A stretch of 64,000 bases of DNA from Solemya velum gill symbiont (GTDB lineage: Bacteria; Pseudomonadota; Gammaproteobacteria; Chromatiales; Chromatiaceae): NCBI RefSeq assembly GCF_000787395.1, contig NZ_JRAA01000002.1:558001-622000 (forward strand), given 5' to 3'. How positions within the stretch are numbered: the first letter of the stretch is position 1; each line of letters starts with the position of its first letter. Both the position numbers and the translations under genes were made by a program. The notes under the pieces were generated by a model. The model saw only the letters and a list, made by a program, of their open reading frames with translations, was not told the DNA's origin and did not search any database. Shown piece by piece: positions 19,459-28,063 of this stretch.

Positions 19459-20643
19459 TCAGAGCCCCGAAAAAGCACGCTCCAGGTCGGCAAGCAGATC
19501 ATCCACGTTTTCCAGTCCAACCGAAATACGCACCAGGCCCTCAGCAATACCAGCCGCTTCCTTCTCCTCCGGAGTCAGGCGCGCATGGGTTGTCGTTGCC
19601 GGGTGGGTTATGGTGCTCTTGGTATCCCCGAGGTTGGCTGTAATCGACATCAGGGTGACTGAGTCAATCAGTTGCCACGCCTTCTCCCTGCCCCCCTTGA
19701 GAATGAAAGAGACGATACCGCCGGGCATACGCTGCTGCTTCTGAATCAACGCAAACTGGCGGTGTGATTCAAGTCCCGGAAAATAGACCTCTTCAACTGC
19801 ATCCTGTTGCTCGAGCCAGGTTGCCAGACTGGCGGCATTGTCACAGTGGCGCTGCATACGCAATTCAAGGGTTTCGAGGCCCTTCAGGAAGACCCAGGCA
19901 TTGAACGGACTCATGGCCGGACCACCTGTGCGCAGAACACCAAACACCTCTTCACCAACACGTTTACTGTCACCAACAACAGCGCCGCCAACACAACGTC
20001 CCTGCCCGTCGATATACTTGGTAGCAGAGTGCACCACGATATCCGCACCCAGTTTCAGCGGCTGTTGTACAACCGGGGTACAGAAGCAGTTATCGACAAC
20101 CAGGATTGCATCGTTATCGTGCGCAAGCTGCGCCAGCGCCTCGATGTCGCCCACCTCGGTTAACGGATTGGAAGGCGTCTCGAGAAACAGCATGCGTGTC
20201 TCGGGGGTAATCGCATCCTTCCATGAATCGAGATCAGAAAGTTCTGCGTAGCTGGTCGTAATACCGAAGCGTGACAGGTACTTGTTGAACAGCATGACCG
20301 TCGAGCCGAAGATTGCACGTGAACTGACGATGTGATCGCCCTGCTCCAGCAGGCCCATACAGGTGGCGAGAATCGCGGCCATGCCGGAAGCCGTGGCCAC
20401 ACAGGAGTCTCCGCCTTCCATCGCTGCAAGACGCGCTTCAAATGTTTTTACGGTGGGATTGGTAAAGCGTGAATAGACATTACCTGGCATGTCGCCTGAA
20501 AAGCGCGCTGCGGCTTCGGCAGCCGTGTCGAATACAAAGCTGGAAGTCGGGTAGATTGGTTCCGAGTGCTCACTCTCCGCCGTGCGCTGGTGGCCGGTTC
20601 GGATTGCTATAGTTGATACATCCCACTCATGTTCATCATGCAT
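19459..20643 (-). CDS. metZ: O-succinylhomoserine sulfhydrylase
   Basis: A cytosolic PLP enzyme that makes homocysteine directly from O-succinylhomoserine and sulfide. The 394 residues carry the Cys/Met metabolism signature: the phosphate-binding YSRFTNPT, the ATASGMAAI loop, DNCFCTP and the PLP lysine Lys209 in HSATKYIDGQGR. The form SATKYIDGQGR and the ending ISVGLENVDDL are characteristic of MetZ rather than MetB or MetC. It is divergent from nadK across a 189-bp spacer in which I see no recognisable riboswitch. Confidence 0.93.
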   Translation of the reverse strand: MHDEHEWDVSTIAIRTGHQRTAESEHSEPIYPTSSFVFDTAAEAAARFSGDMPGNVYSRFTNPTVKTFEARLAAMEGGDSCVATASGMAAILATCMGLLEQGDHIVSSRAIFGSTVMLFNKYLSRFGITTSYAELSDLDSWKDAITPETRMLFLETPSNPLTEVGDIEALAQLAHDNDAILVVDNCFCTPVVQQPLKLGADIVVHSATKYIDGQGRCVGGAVVGDSKRVGEEVFGVLRTGGPAMSPFNAWVFLKGLETLELRMQRHCDNAASLATWLEQQDAVEEVYFPGLESHRQFALIQKQQRMPGGIVSFILKGGREKAWQLIDSVTLMSITANLGDTKSTITHPATTTHARLTPEEKEAAGIAEGLVRISVGLENVDDLLADLERAFSGL

Positions 20644-20832
20644 TTTCTAATAACCCTCAATCTGTACAACAAGGGTTTACTCAAAAAAAAGCATAACCCT
20701 CGTTTTAGCTGAATTTATCAAGCGCCCGCAATCTGAGACAAATCGGCGCCATCAATCGGAAATCCAAGTGTAGCGCAATAATGCCACACATGTTAATTTT
20801 CACTATTAATATAGACGAACAGGCGCGATCAC

Positions 20833-21714
20833 TTGAGCAGCATCTTCCCCTGCATTGGCATTACCGGCAAAAGAGGCGACCCGACCCTCGGTGAATTGCT
20901 GCAGCCGCTGCATGCCCACCTGCAGGCAGCCGGCATCGAGTTGCTCGTCGACGAGAGAATGGCCGAATTCCTGCCGGAAAGCAGGCAGATGCCACTCAAC
21001 CAGCTTGCAGAAACTGCCAACCTTGTCATCGTGGTTGGTGGCGATGGCACCCTGCTGCACAGCAGCCGTACCCTGGCACCCTACGATGTACCTATAGTTG
21101 GTATTAACCGCGGGCGTCTCGGTTTTCTTGCCGATATCTCCCCGCAGGAGATGCTCGACAGTCTCGACAGAATACTTGCCGGCAGTTACGAGGAAGACCT
21201 GCGTTTTCTACTGCAGGCAGAAATTCGTGACCAGGATGGTACAGTCCTCGACTCGGCACAGGCGCTCAATGATGTCGTTTTCCACAAGTGGAACACCGCG
21301 CGCATTATCGAGTTTGAACTTCGCATCGACAATAATTTTGTTGAGACCCAACGATCCGACGGCATTATCATATCGACGCCGACAGGCTCAACCGCCTATG
21401 CCCTGTCAGGTGGTGGCCCACTCATCATGCCATCTATGGGCGCCATTCTACTGGTGCCTATATTCCCGCATACACTGAGTAACCGGCCGATCGTGGTAGC
21501 TGACACCAGCCTGATCGAGATCCGCAGTTGTGGTCGCACGCCCAGCGAGCATGTCTGCATCACCTGTGACGGGCAGACACACCTGAGCATTAGAGAAAAC
21601 CAGGTCCTGGCAATCAGCCGTGCAAGCCATCCTGTACGCCTCATCCATCCGAGTGGTCATGATCATTTCCAGATCCTGCGCGAGAAACTCGGCTGGGGCC
21701 ATAATCGTACCTGA
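20833..21714 (+). CDS. nadK: NAD kinase
   Basis: Phosphorylates NAD to NADP. The 293-residue protein contains the family motifs GGDGTLL (residues 69-75), GINRGRLGFLAD, the LND segment in QALNDVVFHK, TPTGSTAYALSGGGP and a C-terminal DGQ loop. The start is a TTG at 20833 behind an AGG sequence; no better start is in frame upstream. It is followed after 15 bp by recN, a common gammaproteobacterial pairing. Confidence 0.95.
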   Translation: MSSIFPCIGITGKRGDPTLGELLQPLHAHLQAAGIELLVDERMAEFLPESRQMPLNQLAETANLVIVVGGDGTLLHSSRTLAPYDVPIVGINRGRLGFLADISPQEMLDSLDRILAGSYEEDLRFLLQAEIRDQDGTVLDSAQALNDVVFHKWNTARIIEFELRIDNNFVETQRSDGIIISTPTGSTAYALSGGGPLIMPSMGAILLVPIFPHTLSNRPIVVADTSLIEIRSCGRTPSEHVCITCDGQTHLSIRENQVLAISRASHPVRLIHPSGHDHFQILREKLGWGHNRT

Positions 21715-21729
21715 CCGGAAACCTACAGG

Positions 21730-23403
21730 ATGCTGACTGCGCTCCAGATTCACAACTTCGTGACGATCGAGTCACTGGAAATTGATTTCAGCAACGGCAT
21801 GACGACCCTCACCGGTGAAACCGGTGCCGGTAAATCGATTCTGGTCGATGCACTCGGACTGGTGCTCGGTGACAAGGCCGACAGTTCTCTGATTCGCAGC
21901 CAGTGCGAACGCGCTGAAATTACAGCCCAATTCACCCTGCCGGATGTGGAAATGGCAACCTGGCTCGAACAGCAGGAGATCCCGACTGATGAAGGTGAAT
22001 GCATCATCAGGCGCGTACTCAACAGCAACGGACGCTCCAAGGCCTACATCAATGGTTCGATGGTAACACTTGCCCTGCTCGATGATTTTGGCAGCCGTCT
22101 TATCGATATCCATGGCCAGCACGCACACCAGTCACTCGGATCCAGGCAACATCAGCGCCAGCTGCTCGACGGATTTGCTGCGCATGACAAACTCTGCAAG
22201 GCAGTTGAGTCTGCCTGGCAGGAGTGGCTGACAACAAAAGATAAGCTGCAGGAACTGAGCGACCAGCAGAATGAACATCGTGATCAACTGCGACTGCTGC
22301 AGTTTCAGTTGCAGGAGCTCGATGGCCTCTCCCCCATTGACGGTGAATGGCACGAACTTGAACAGCAGCAGAAACGCCTCGCCAATGCACAAACACTCAT
22401 CAGGACTGCTGATGAGATCACGCAGCAGCTCTATGCCGGTTCCGGGGCTGAGGAGCGACTGCAAAATGCCGACAACCGACTCGGGGAACTGGTTGAACTC
22501 GACCCGTCGCTTGCCGAAAGCCATGCGATGATCAAATCCGCATTGATCGAGATCCAGGAGGCGTCGAGCGGACTGCAAGGCTATGCCGGCACGGTGGAGC
22601 TTGACCCCCAGCTGCTTGCAGAGGTTGATGAGCGTCTCGGAAACTATCATTCGCTGGCAAAAAAATACCAATGCGATCCTGACCAACTGGCTGGCCTGCA
22701 AGAGGGTCTGAAAACACAACTTGCCAGCCTCGAAAATGCCGACGAGACACTCGAGGCCCTGCAGCAGCAACTTGACAAGGCAGAACAAACATGGAAATCA
22801 GCTGCACAAAAACTTGCTAAATCACGCCAAAAGGCTGCAAAAAAACTGCAGCAGGATGTGACAGAACAGATTCAGCAATTATCAATGCCGCATGGTGAGT
22901 TCCAGGTGGCACTGCATCCGGCCAAGAGCGAAGAGCCACTAAGATACGGTCAGGAGACAGTCGAATTCCTGGTCTCGGCAAATCCCGGCATGGCACCTCA
23001 ACCGATATCTAAGGTTGCCTCTGGCGGCGAACTGTCACGCATCAGCCTTGCCATCCAGGTTGTCACCGCTGGCATCGGTAAAATTGAAACGCTGATATTT
23101 GATGAAGTGGATGTCGGCATTGGCGGCGCAACCGCCGAGGTGGTCGGTCAGCTGTTGCGGCAAATCGCATCAAAGCGACAGATTCTGTGCGTTACCCATC
23201 TGCCACAGGTGGCATCACAGGCACATCAACACCTGCGAGTCGAAAAAGAGAGCAGCAAAAGTGGCACAAGCTCAACTGTCGTTGCGCTGGATGAAGAGCA
23301 GCGAGTGCAGGAGATTGCACGCATGCTAGGTGGTGTGGAGATGACCGAGCGAACCCTTGATCATGCGGCCGAGATGGTCAGCCGGGGCAATCAGCTGCGA
23401 TGA
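21730..23403 (+). CDS. recN: DNA repair protein RecN
   Basis: An SMC-like ATPase acting in double-strand-break repair. The 557 residues show an N-terminal Walker A GETGAGKS (29-36) and two long central heptad-rich coiled-coil arms (about 155-360, rich in Q, E and L). The C-terminal ATPase half follows with the signature SGGELSRISLAIQ, Walker B TLIFDEVDVGIGG and the D-loop/H-loop VTHLPQVASQAH. It is the second gene of the nadK-recN pair and overlaps the 3' end of the convergent fur gene by 13 bp. Confidence 0.96.
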   Translation: MLTALQIHNFVTIESLEIDFSNGMTTLTGETGAGKSILVDALGLVLGDKADSSLIRSQCERAEITAQFTLPDVEMATWLEQQEIPTDEGECIIRRVLNSNGRSKAYINGSMVTLALLDDFGSRLIDIHGQHAHQSLGSRQHQRQLLDGFAAHDKLCKAVESAWQEWLTTKDKLQELSDQQNEHRDQLRLLQFQLQELDGLSPIDGEWHELEQQQKRLANAQTLIRTADEITQQLYAGSGAEERLQNADNRLGELVELDPSLAESHAMIKSALIEIQEASSGLQGYAGTVELDPQLLAEVDERLGNYHSLAKKYQCDPDQLAGLQEGLKTQLASLENADETLEALQQQLDKAEQTWKSAAQKLAKSRQKAAKKLQQDVTEQIQQLSMPHGEFQVALHPAKSEEPLRYGQETVEFLVSANPGMAPQPISKVASGGELSRISLAIQVVTAGIGKIETLIFDEVDVGIGGATAEVVGQLLRQIASKRQILCVTHLPQVASQAHQHLRVEKESSKSGTSSTVVALDEEQRVQEIARMLGGVEMTERTLDHAAEMVSRGNQLR

Positions 23404-23813
23404 ATGCACTCTTTTTTGGTGCATCTTGCGTAGAGAATCAGAGAATGATCTGACAATTCAAAACCTTTTTCTTCAGCCACCCGGTGTTGTGCCTGCTCGA
23501 TCCCCTCATCGACAAACTCCTCGACATGACCGCAATCCATACACACGATATGGTCGTGATGGCCACCGTGGTCCAGTTCGAAAACAGCCTGCCCACCTTC
23601 AAAATTGTGGCGCTGAACCAGTCCCGCACCCTCAAACTGGGTCAATACCCGGTAGATTGTGGCCAGGCCAATCTCCTCTTCCCGCTCCAGCAGTGCCTTG
23701 TAGACATCTTCTGCGCTCATATGGCGCAAATCACTGCTTTCGAGGATTTCAAGGATTTTGACTCTCGGCGTGGTGACCTTGAGTCCTGCATCACGAATGT
23801 TCTGATCGTCCAT
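23391..23813 (-). CDS. fur: Ferric uptake regulator Fur
   Basis: A 140-residue Fe(II)-dependent repressor. It has the Fur winged helix (GLKVTTPRVKILEIL, then ATIYRVLTQFEGAGLV as recognition helix) and the dimerisation/metal domain with HHDHIVCMDCG. A shortened C-terminus with CTKKEC follows. Genome context fits Fur rather than Zur: bamE is divergent upstream, as in other gammaproteobacteria, and a separate Zur is encoded with znuACB at 55 kb. Its likely target in this window is the feoA palindrome. Confidence 0.94.
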   Translation of the reverse strand: MDDQNIRDAGLKVTTPRVKILEILESSDLRHMSAEDVYKALLEREEEIGLATIYRVLTQFEGAGLVQRHNFEGGQAVFELDHGGHHDHIVCMDCGHVEEFVDEGIEQAQHRVAEEKGFELSDHSLILYARCTKKECIHRS

Positions 23814-23903
23814 TATTTTCCGTCACTGCTGTCAAATAATCGCTTTTTTAGGTTATAGTATGGCCTGATTCTGTCCCGGACACGCTAATTGCAAGTATCA
23901 CCA

Positions 23904-24389
23904 ATGAACAAGATTCTAACACTATCAGCCATTTTCACCGGTCTGCTCGCCTCGGGCTGCAGTACCACTGAAAAAATCACCTCTATAGTACCCGATTCCA
24001 TCTCCAATTGGTCACTTGTCCACAAGGCGACAATCCAGCAAGGCAATATTCTGACGGAAGACGCGCTGGAGGAGCTATCACCTGGCATGTCCAAGGATGA
24101 AGTACGTATCTCGCTAGGCTCACCTTCACTGGTTGATGTATTCCACCAGGAGCGCTGGGATTATATCTACTCAATTGATGTTCCAGGCGAGGAACCTGTT
24201 CTGAAAACCCTGTCGATTTACTTCACCGATGATCTCGTCGACCGCGTCGAAGGCGATTACGAGGCAGACGAGCGCAGTGAGCAGGAAGCGAAGCGTGTTG
24301 TCGTAACAGTACCCGATTACCGGGGTGAAGACATCTTCAAGCGCACCCTGAAAAAAATCGGCATCGCCGACGAAGCCAGAAGCGAATAA
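23904..24389 (+). CDS. bamE: Outer membrane assembly lipoprotein BamE
   Basis: A lipoprotein of the BAM complex that inserts outer-membrane beta-barrels. The precursor has a signal peptide with the lipobox LLASGC, giving an acylated cysteine near residue 18. The SmpA/OmlA fold is seen in ILTEDALEELSPGMSKDEVRISLGSP and the following WDYIYSIDVPG strands. The tail (about residues 125-161) is longer and more charged than in E. coli BamE. I chose the ATG at 23904 over an upstream TTG at 23889 because it begins the signal peptide. Divergent from fur. Confidence 0.93.
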   Translation: MNKILTLSAIFTGLLASGCSTTEKITSIVPDSISNWSLVHKATIQQGNILTEDALEELSPGMSKDEVRISLGSPSLVDVFHQERWDYIYSIDVPGEEPVLKTLSIYFTDDLVDRVEGDYEADERSEQEAKRVVVTVPDYRGEDIFKRTLKKIGIADEARSE

Positions 24390-24728
24390 TCAGGCCTCTT
24401 TTTTAGCACCAGCCGGGGCACTCTTGGCCCGGTTTGTGAGTTTCTTGCCCTCGGCCGCACGTTTCTTGCGAGCCTCTTTGGGATCAGCGATCAGTGGGCG
24501 ATAAATTTCGACCCTGTCTCCATTATTGAGCACGGCATCCATCTTCGCCAGCTTGCCGAAAACACCGACCTTAACCGTTTCAATATCAATCTCGGGAAAT
24601 TCAGCGAGAATCCCCGAATCGACAATCGCCTGTTTCACGGTAATCCCGGCATCAGCATCAAAATCGAGAATCAACTGTCGCTGTGGCAATGCATAGGCGA
24701 CTTCTACATGTATCTGTTCAGTTTGCAT
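24390..24728 (-). CDS. rnfH: RnfH family ubiquitin-like protein
   Basis: A 112-residue beta-grasp protein of the RnfH/PasI family, of unsettled function (antitoxin-like partner of RatA in some reports). The core runs from IHVEVAYALPQRQLIL to VGVFGKLAKMDAVLNNGDRVEIYRPL, ending in the family segment DPKEARKKRA and a lysine/alanine-rich tail. The ATG at 24728 overlaps the ratA stop by 11 bp, which fixes the start. It is the last gene of a transporter-ratA-rnfH unit. Confidence 0.92.
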   Translation of the reverse strand: MQTEQIHVEVAYALPQRQLILDFDADAGITVKQAIVDSGILAEFPEIDIETVKVGVFGKLAKMDAVLNNGDRVEIYRPLIADPKEARKKRAAEGKKLTNRAKSAPAGAKKEA

Positions 24729-25152
24729 AAATCTCGTCAGCCCTTTTGCAGAAAGAATCCACCATGGTATTGGCAATTTGCGAAAATACAGCTCCAAAAG
24801 CTGCGTTCATGAGTCGGCCGCTGAATTCAAACTCAAGTCTTAATGACACCTTGCAGGCATCCTCACGCAGTGGCGTGAATTCCCACTGACCTGTGAGCCT
24901 TTTGAATGGCCCTTTGTCAAGCTGCAGTTCAACCCGTCTGTTTTCAGTGAGGGTATTGCGGGTACTGAAACTCTGCGTGACACCCGACTTTGCTACAACC
25001 AATTCACCAATCATTGTATCGCCTTCAAGCGATACCAGGCGTGACGATTTGCACCATGGCAGGAAATTCTGGTATTGCTCCACATCATTTACCAGGCGGT
25101 ACATCTCACCCGCCGAGTGCTGTACCAGGGCGCTTTTCTCTACCACTGCCAC
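24718..25152 (-). CDS. ratA: RatA-type START/SRPBCC protein
   Basis: A 144-residue SRPBCC-fold protein. Family features are VEKSALVQHSAGEMYRLVNDVEQYQNFLPWC at the start (a hydrophobic pocket helix) and a C-terminal helix ending in ADEIYAN. E. coli RatA was reported to block 70S ribosome formation; the eukaryotic relative is the coenzyme Q protein COQ10, so a quinone-binding role is equally possible. The start is GTG at 25152, directly after the transporter stop, with GGAG upstream. It overlaps rnfH. Confidence 0.92.
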   Translation of the reverse strand: MAVVEKSALVQHSAGEMYRLVNDVEQYQNFLPWCKSSRLVSLEGDTMIGELVVAKSGVTQSFSTRNTLTENRRVELQLDKGPFKRLTGQWEFTPLREDACKVSLRLEFEFSGRLMNAAFGAVFSQIANTMVDSFCKRADEIYAN

Positions 25153-26553
25153 CTATACAACTCCGATGGCATTGAGAAAGATAACGAAAATCCCCAGCGG
25201 TGCGAGAAAGCGGAGAACAAACCACCATGCCTTAAATAGTCCGGGTGATAATGACAACTCTGATTCTGACAGGTGGCGCTTGCTGATCCAACCGACAAAG
25301 ATTGCGATAAACAATCCACCCAGTGGCAACAGGATATTGGCGGTCAGGTAATCGAGAAGATCAAAGAAAGTCCTGTCGAACAATTTGTAGTCAGACCACA
25401 GATTGAAAGAGAGTACTGTGCCTATACCCAGTACCCAGCAAATTCCACCAACTGTGGATGCTGCCAATGGGCGTGACATTCCCTTGTTTTCCACCAGGTA
25501 GGCGGCCGCAGGCTCGATTAGTGAAATCGATGAAGTCCAGGCGGCGAACACCAGCAGCACAAAAAACAGTCCTCCGATGAGCAACCCACCTGGCATCTGA
25601 CCGAAGGCAATCGGCAGTGTCTGGAATATCAGGCCCGGGCCGGAACCAGGTTCAAGACCGTTGGCGAATACCAGTGGGAAAATTGCCATACCCGCGAACA
25701 GTGCAATGACAGTATCTGCAGCCACAACCATCAATGCTGCACGTGTTATCGAAACATTGGACGGCATGTAAGAACCGTAAACCATGATCGCTCCCATACC
25801 CAGGCTGAGGGTGAAAAAAGCATGACCAAGCGCAACAAGCAGAGGTTCACGGGTAAAGGTGCAAACCTGCGTACCGGACTCTTCAGTACATTTTTGGAAA
25901 ACAGCATTGAAATCAGGCTGGAACAAAAACCTGAGACCCTCAGCGGCAGCACCCTGCGCAAGGGCATAGCCAACCATGATGGCAAGCAGAATCGCAAGTA
26001 TGGGCATCAGGATAGTGACAGCTTTCTCAAGCCCCTGCTTGACTCCGCGCCCAACCACATACATGGTCAGCAGCATAAACAGGGTGTGATAGAAAAGCAG
26101 TTGCCCGGGTGAAGAGACCAGTGTGCCAAAGACATCGCCAACCTCCTCGGCGCTGGCTCCCGAAAAAGTCCCTGAAAAAGTCTCCCAGGCATAGGAGATT
26201 GCCCAACCGGCTATGACGCTATAGAAAGAGAGAATCAGAAAACCGGTAATCACACCGGCCCAGCCAAGCCATGACCACGCGGGAGAGACTCCCTGGGCAG
26301 AGGCAAGCATACGCATGGTGTTGATCGGGCTCTGACGCCCACGACGACCGAGAAGAATCTCGGCAATCATGACCGGCAGGCCAACCAGGAGAATACAACC
26401 CAGGTAGACGAGTACGAATGCTCCGCCGCCATATTCGCCAGTGATATAGGGAAATTTCCAGATATTTCCCAATCCGACAGCCGAACCGGTCGCCGCCAGT
26501 ACAAACACCAGTCGCGAGGACCATTGTCCATGGATTGAGGTTGACTCACTCAT
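25153..26553 (-). CDS. Sodium-dependent transporter of the NSS/SNF family
   Basis: A 466-residue inner-membrane symporter, likely for amino acids or another small amine, driven by sodium. The N-terminus has the NSS signature WSSRLVFVLAATGSAVGLGNIWKFPY and then GGGAFVLVYL; twelve or so membrane helices follow. Later segments such as FFTLSLGMGAIMVYGSY and WTSSISLIEP match helices 6 and 8 of the family. The ATG at 26553 has GGGAG upstream and is preferred to a TTG at 26577. Substrate cannot be inferred. It is co-directional and contiguous with ratA. Confidence 0.92.
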   Translation of the reverse strand: MSESTSIHGQWSSRLVFVLAATGSAVGLGNIWKFPYITGEYGGGAFVLVYLGCILLVGLPVMIAEILLGRRGRQSPINTMRMLASAQGVSPAWSWLGWAGVITGFLILSFYSVIAGWAISYAWETFSGTFSGASAEEVGDVFGTLVSSPGQLLFYHTLFMLLTMYVVGRGVKQGLEKAVTILMPILAILLAIMVGYALAQGAAAEGLRFLFQPDFNAVFQKCTEESGTQVCTFTREPLLVALGHAFFTLSLGMGAIMVYGSYMPSNVSITRAALMVVAADTVIALFAGMAIFPLVFANGLEPGSGPGLIFQTLPIAFGQMPGGLLIGGLFFVLLVFAAWTSSISLIEPAAAYLVENKGMSRPLAASTVGGICWVLGIGTVLSFNLWSDYKLFDRTFFDLLDYLTANILLPLGGLFIAIFVGWISKRHLSESELSLSPGLFKAWWFVLRFLAPLGIFVIFLNAIGVV

Positions 26554-26720
26554 CAGATTCTCCCGCTCGGCAGCCAAATTCTATAGTACAAATAAAAGGC
26601 TATTGTCCCCCATCTGGCCAAGTCTCTCAAATCCTGAAAATTGAACGAGACACATCTTTGTCTTGACCAAGGAGTCAGGCTTCCATAGGATTGCCCTTCC
26701 AGTCGAAAAAACAGCGCAGT

Positions 26721-27683
26721 ATGACAGTAGAAACAGCCCGTACCCTCGTTAGCCGTGACCTCCACCTGGTAGATGACCTGATTCTTTTGCAGCTCTACTC
26801 AGACGTCACCCTGATCAACCAGATCGGTCAGTACATCGTCAATAGCGGTGGCAAACGCCTGCGTCCGTTACTTGTGCTTCTGGCAGCAAAGGCCGTTGGT
26901 TACGAGGGCGCCAAGCATCTCGACATCGCTGCCATCATTGAATTTATCCATACCGCAACCCTGCTGCACGATGATGTTGTCGATAGCTCGGATCAGCGTC
27001 GTGACCGTGATACAGCCAATCATGTATGGGGCAACCCGGCAAGTGTGCTGGTAGGCGACTTTCTCTACTCGCGCGCATTCGAGATGATGGTCTCCGTCGG
27101 GGAGATGCGGGTTATGGATGTCCTCTCGCATGCAACCAACCAGATTGCCGAGGGCGAGGTGCTGCAACTGCTTAACTGTAACGATCCGGATATTAGCGAA
27201 GAGCAGTATATCGACGTCATCGTCCGAAAAACTGCCACCCTGTTCGAGGCCGGCACCAGGCTTGCAGCGGTGATTACGCAGAGCGACTCAAATATCGAAT
27301 CGGCCCTTGCCAACTACGGCATGCAACTTGGTATCGCCTTCCAGATTATCGATGACGCTCTCGACTATAGCGGCCAGGATATCGGCAAAAATATCGGTGA
27401 CGACCTCGAAGAAGGTAAGCCAACCCTGCCACTGCTTCGTGCCATGGAGAGCGGAAATCCAAAATCCAGAAACCTGATCCGCTCTGCCATCGAAGAGGGC
27501 GGGCGTGATAAAATCGAGCGCGTCATGGCAGCAATCAATCAAAGCGATGCCATCGAATACACAACCAACCGTGCAAAAGAGCATGCAGAAAAAGCCAAAC
27601 AGGCATTAGGGGCATTACCTGCATCTGAATACCGTGATGCACTGTCGGATCTCGCTGATTTTGCGGTCGCACGGGCTTTCTAA
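26721..27683 (+). CDS. ispB: Octaprenyl diphosphate synthase
   Basis: A cytosolic trans-prenyltransferase that makes the quinone side chain. The 320-residue protein contains both aspartate-rich motifs: the first, LLHDDVVDSSDQRRD, at about residues 81-95 and the second, IIDDALDY, near 210. KRLRP and the GKTATLFEAG-like RKTATLFEAG segments also fit. Chain length (C40) is assigned from similarity to IspB, not from the pocket. It ends five bases before tRNA-Pro, so the tRNA may be processed from the same transcript. Confidence 0.93.
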   Translation: MTVETARTLVSRDLHLVDDLILLQLYSDVTLINQIGQYIVNSGGKRLRPLLVLLAAKAVGYEGAKHLDIAAIIEFIHTATLLHDDVVDSSDQRRDRDTANHVWGNPASVLVGDFLYSRAFEMMVSVGEMRVMDVLSHATNQIAEGEVLQLLNCNDPDISEEQYIDVIVRKTATLFEAGTRLAAVITQSDSNIESALANYGMQLGIAFQIIDDALDYSGQDIGKNIGDDLEEGKPTLPLLRAMESGNPKSRNLIRSAIEEGGRDKIERVMAAINQSDAIEYTTNRAKEHAEKAKQALGALPASEYRDALSDLADFAVARAF

Positions 27684-27688
27684 CATTT

Positions 27689-27765
27689 CGGGGTGTAGCT
27701 CAGCTTGGTAGAGTACTCCGTTCGGGACGGAGCGGTCGGAGGTTCAAATCCTCTCACCCCGACCA
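27689..27765 (+). tRNA. tRNA-Pro (anticodon CGG)
   Basis: A 77-nt cloverleaf with an encoded CCA end. Acceptor CGGGGTG pairs with CACCCCG. The anticodon stem CTCCG/CGGAG closes the loop TTCGGGA with anticodon CGG, reading CCG. The T arm is GGAGGTTCAAATCCTC-like. Directly followed by a terminator. Confidence 0.97.
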
Positions 27766-27774
27766 AAAATGAAA

Positions 27775-27816
27775 AAAACCGGCTCCCTCACCCATCGGGG
27801 AGGCGGTTTTTTTTTG
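27775..27816 (+). terminator. Terminator after tRNA-Pro, copy 1
   Basis: ACCGGCTCCC and GGGGAGGCGGT form an imperfect stem followed by a run of nine T. An almost identical copy is at 27957-27998. Confidence 0.85.
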
Positions 27817-27854
27817 TGCCTGAGAGGGCGATGGAACCGAATTAAAGGTTCAGC

Positions 27855-27924
27855 GATTCGCAAAGCGAATCACGACAATCCCGTGCAGCGGGATTGGCCC
27901 AAAGGGCCGCCGGCAACGCCGGCG
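27855..27924. repeat. Array of four consecutive small hairpins
   Basis: Four inverted repeats lie end to end: GATTCGC-AAA-GCGAATC (27855-27871), CAATCCCG-TGCAG-CGGGATTG (27876-27896), GGCCC-AAA-GGGCC (27896-27908) and GCCGGC-AAC-GCCGGC (27909-27923). Loops are three to five bases. No coding frame is apparent. Confidence 0.85.
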
Positions 27925-27956
27925 AGCAAATCCTCTCACCCCGACCAAAAATGTAA

Positions 27957-27998
27957 AAAAACCGGCTCCCTCACCCATCGGGGGAGGCGGTTTTTTCA
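27957..27998 (+). terminator. Terminator, copy 2
   Basis: Second copy of the tRNA-Pro terminator, with stem ACCGGCTCCC / GGGGGAGGCGGT and six T residues, ending the duplication. Confidence 0.85.
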
Positions 27999-28063
27999 TA
28001 TACGGATACATGACGGATACATGAATGATAGGCATAACCCTTTAGTTATGTATTGATTTAGAA

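Larger units (their letters stand above)
27745..27998 (+). repeat. Direct duplication of the tRNA-Pro 3' end plus terminator
   Basis: About 70 bp starting CAAATCCTCTCACCCCGACC (the T-arm, acceptor strand, CCA and the following terminator) occurs at 27745-27813 and again at 27927-27998, 182 bp apart. Only single-base indels separate the copies. A duplicated tRNA 3' end is the usual footprint of site-specific integration, but the interval is too short for an element, so it is either a remnant or a local duplication. Confidence 0.9.

Noticed and set aside
20644-20832. SAM or other methionine riboswitch upstream of metZ
   Set aside because: I could not find the conserved helices or a terminator; the spacer is AT-rich and unstructured by eye.
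27855-27924. CRISPR array interpretation of the clustered hairpins
   Set aside because: The four units differ in sequence, have no regular spacer length and no cas genes are present.
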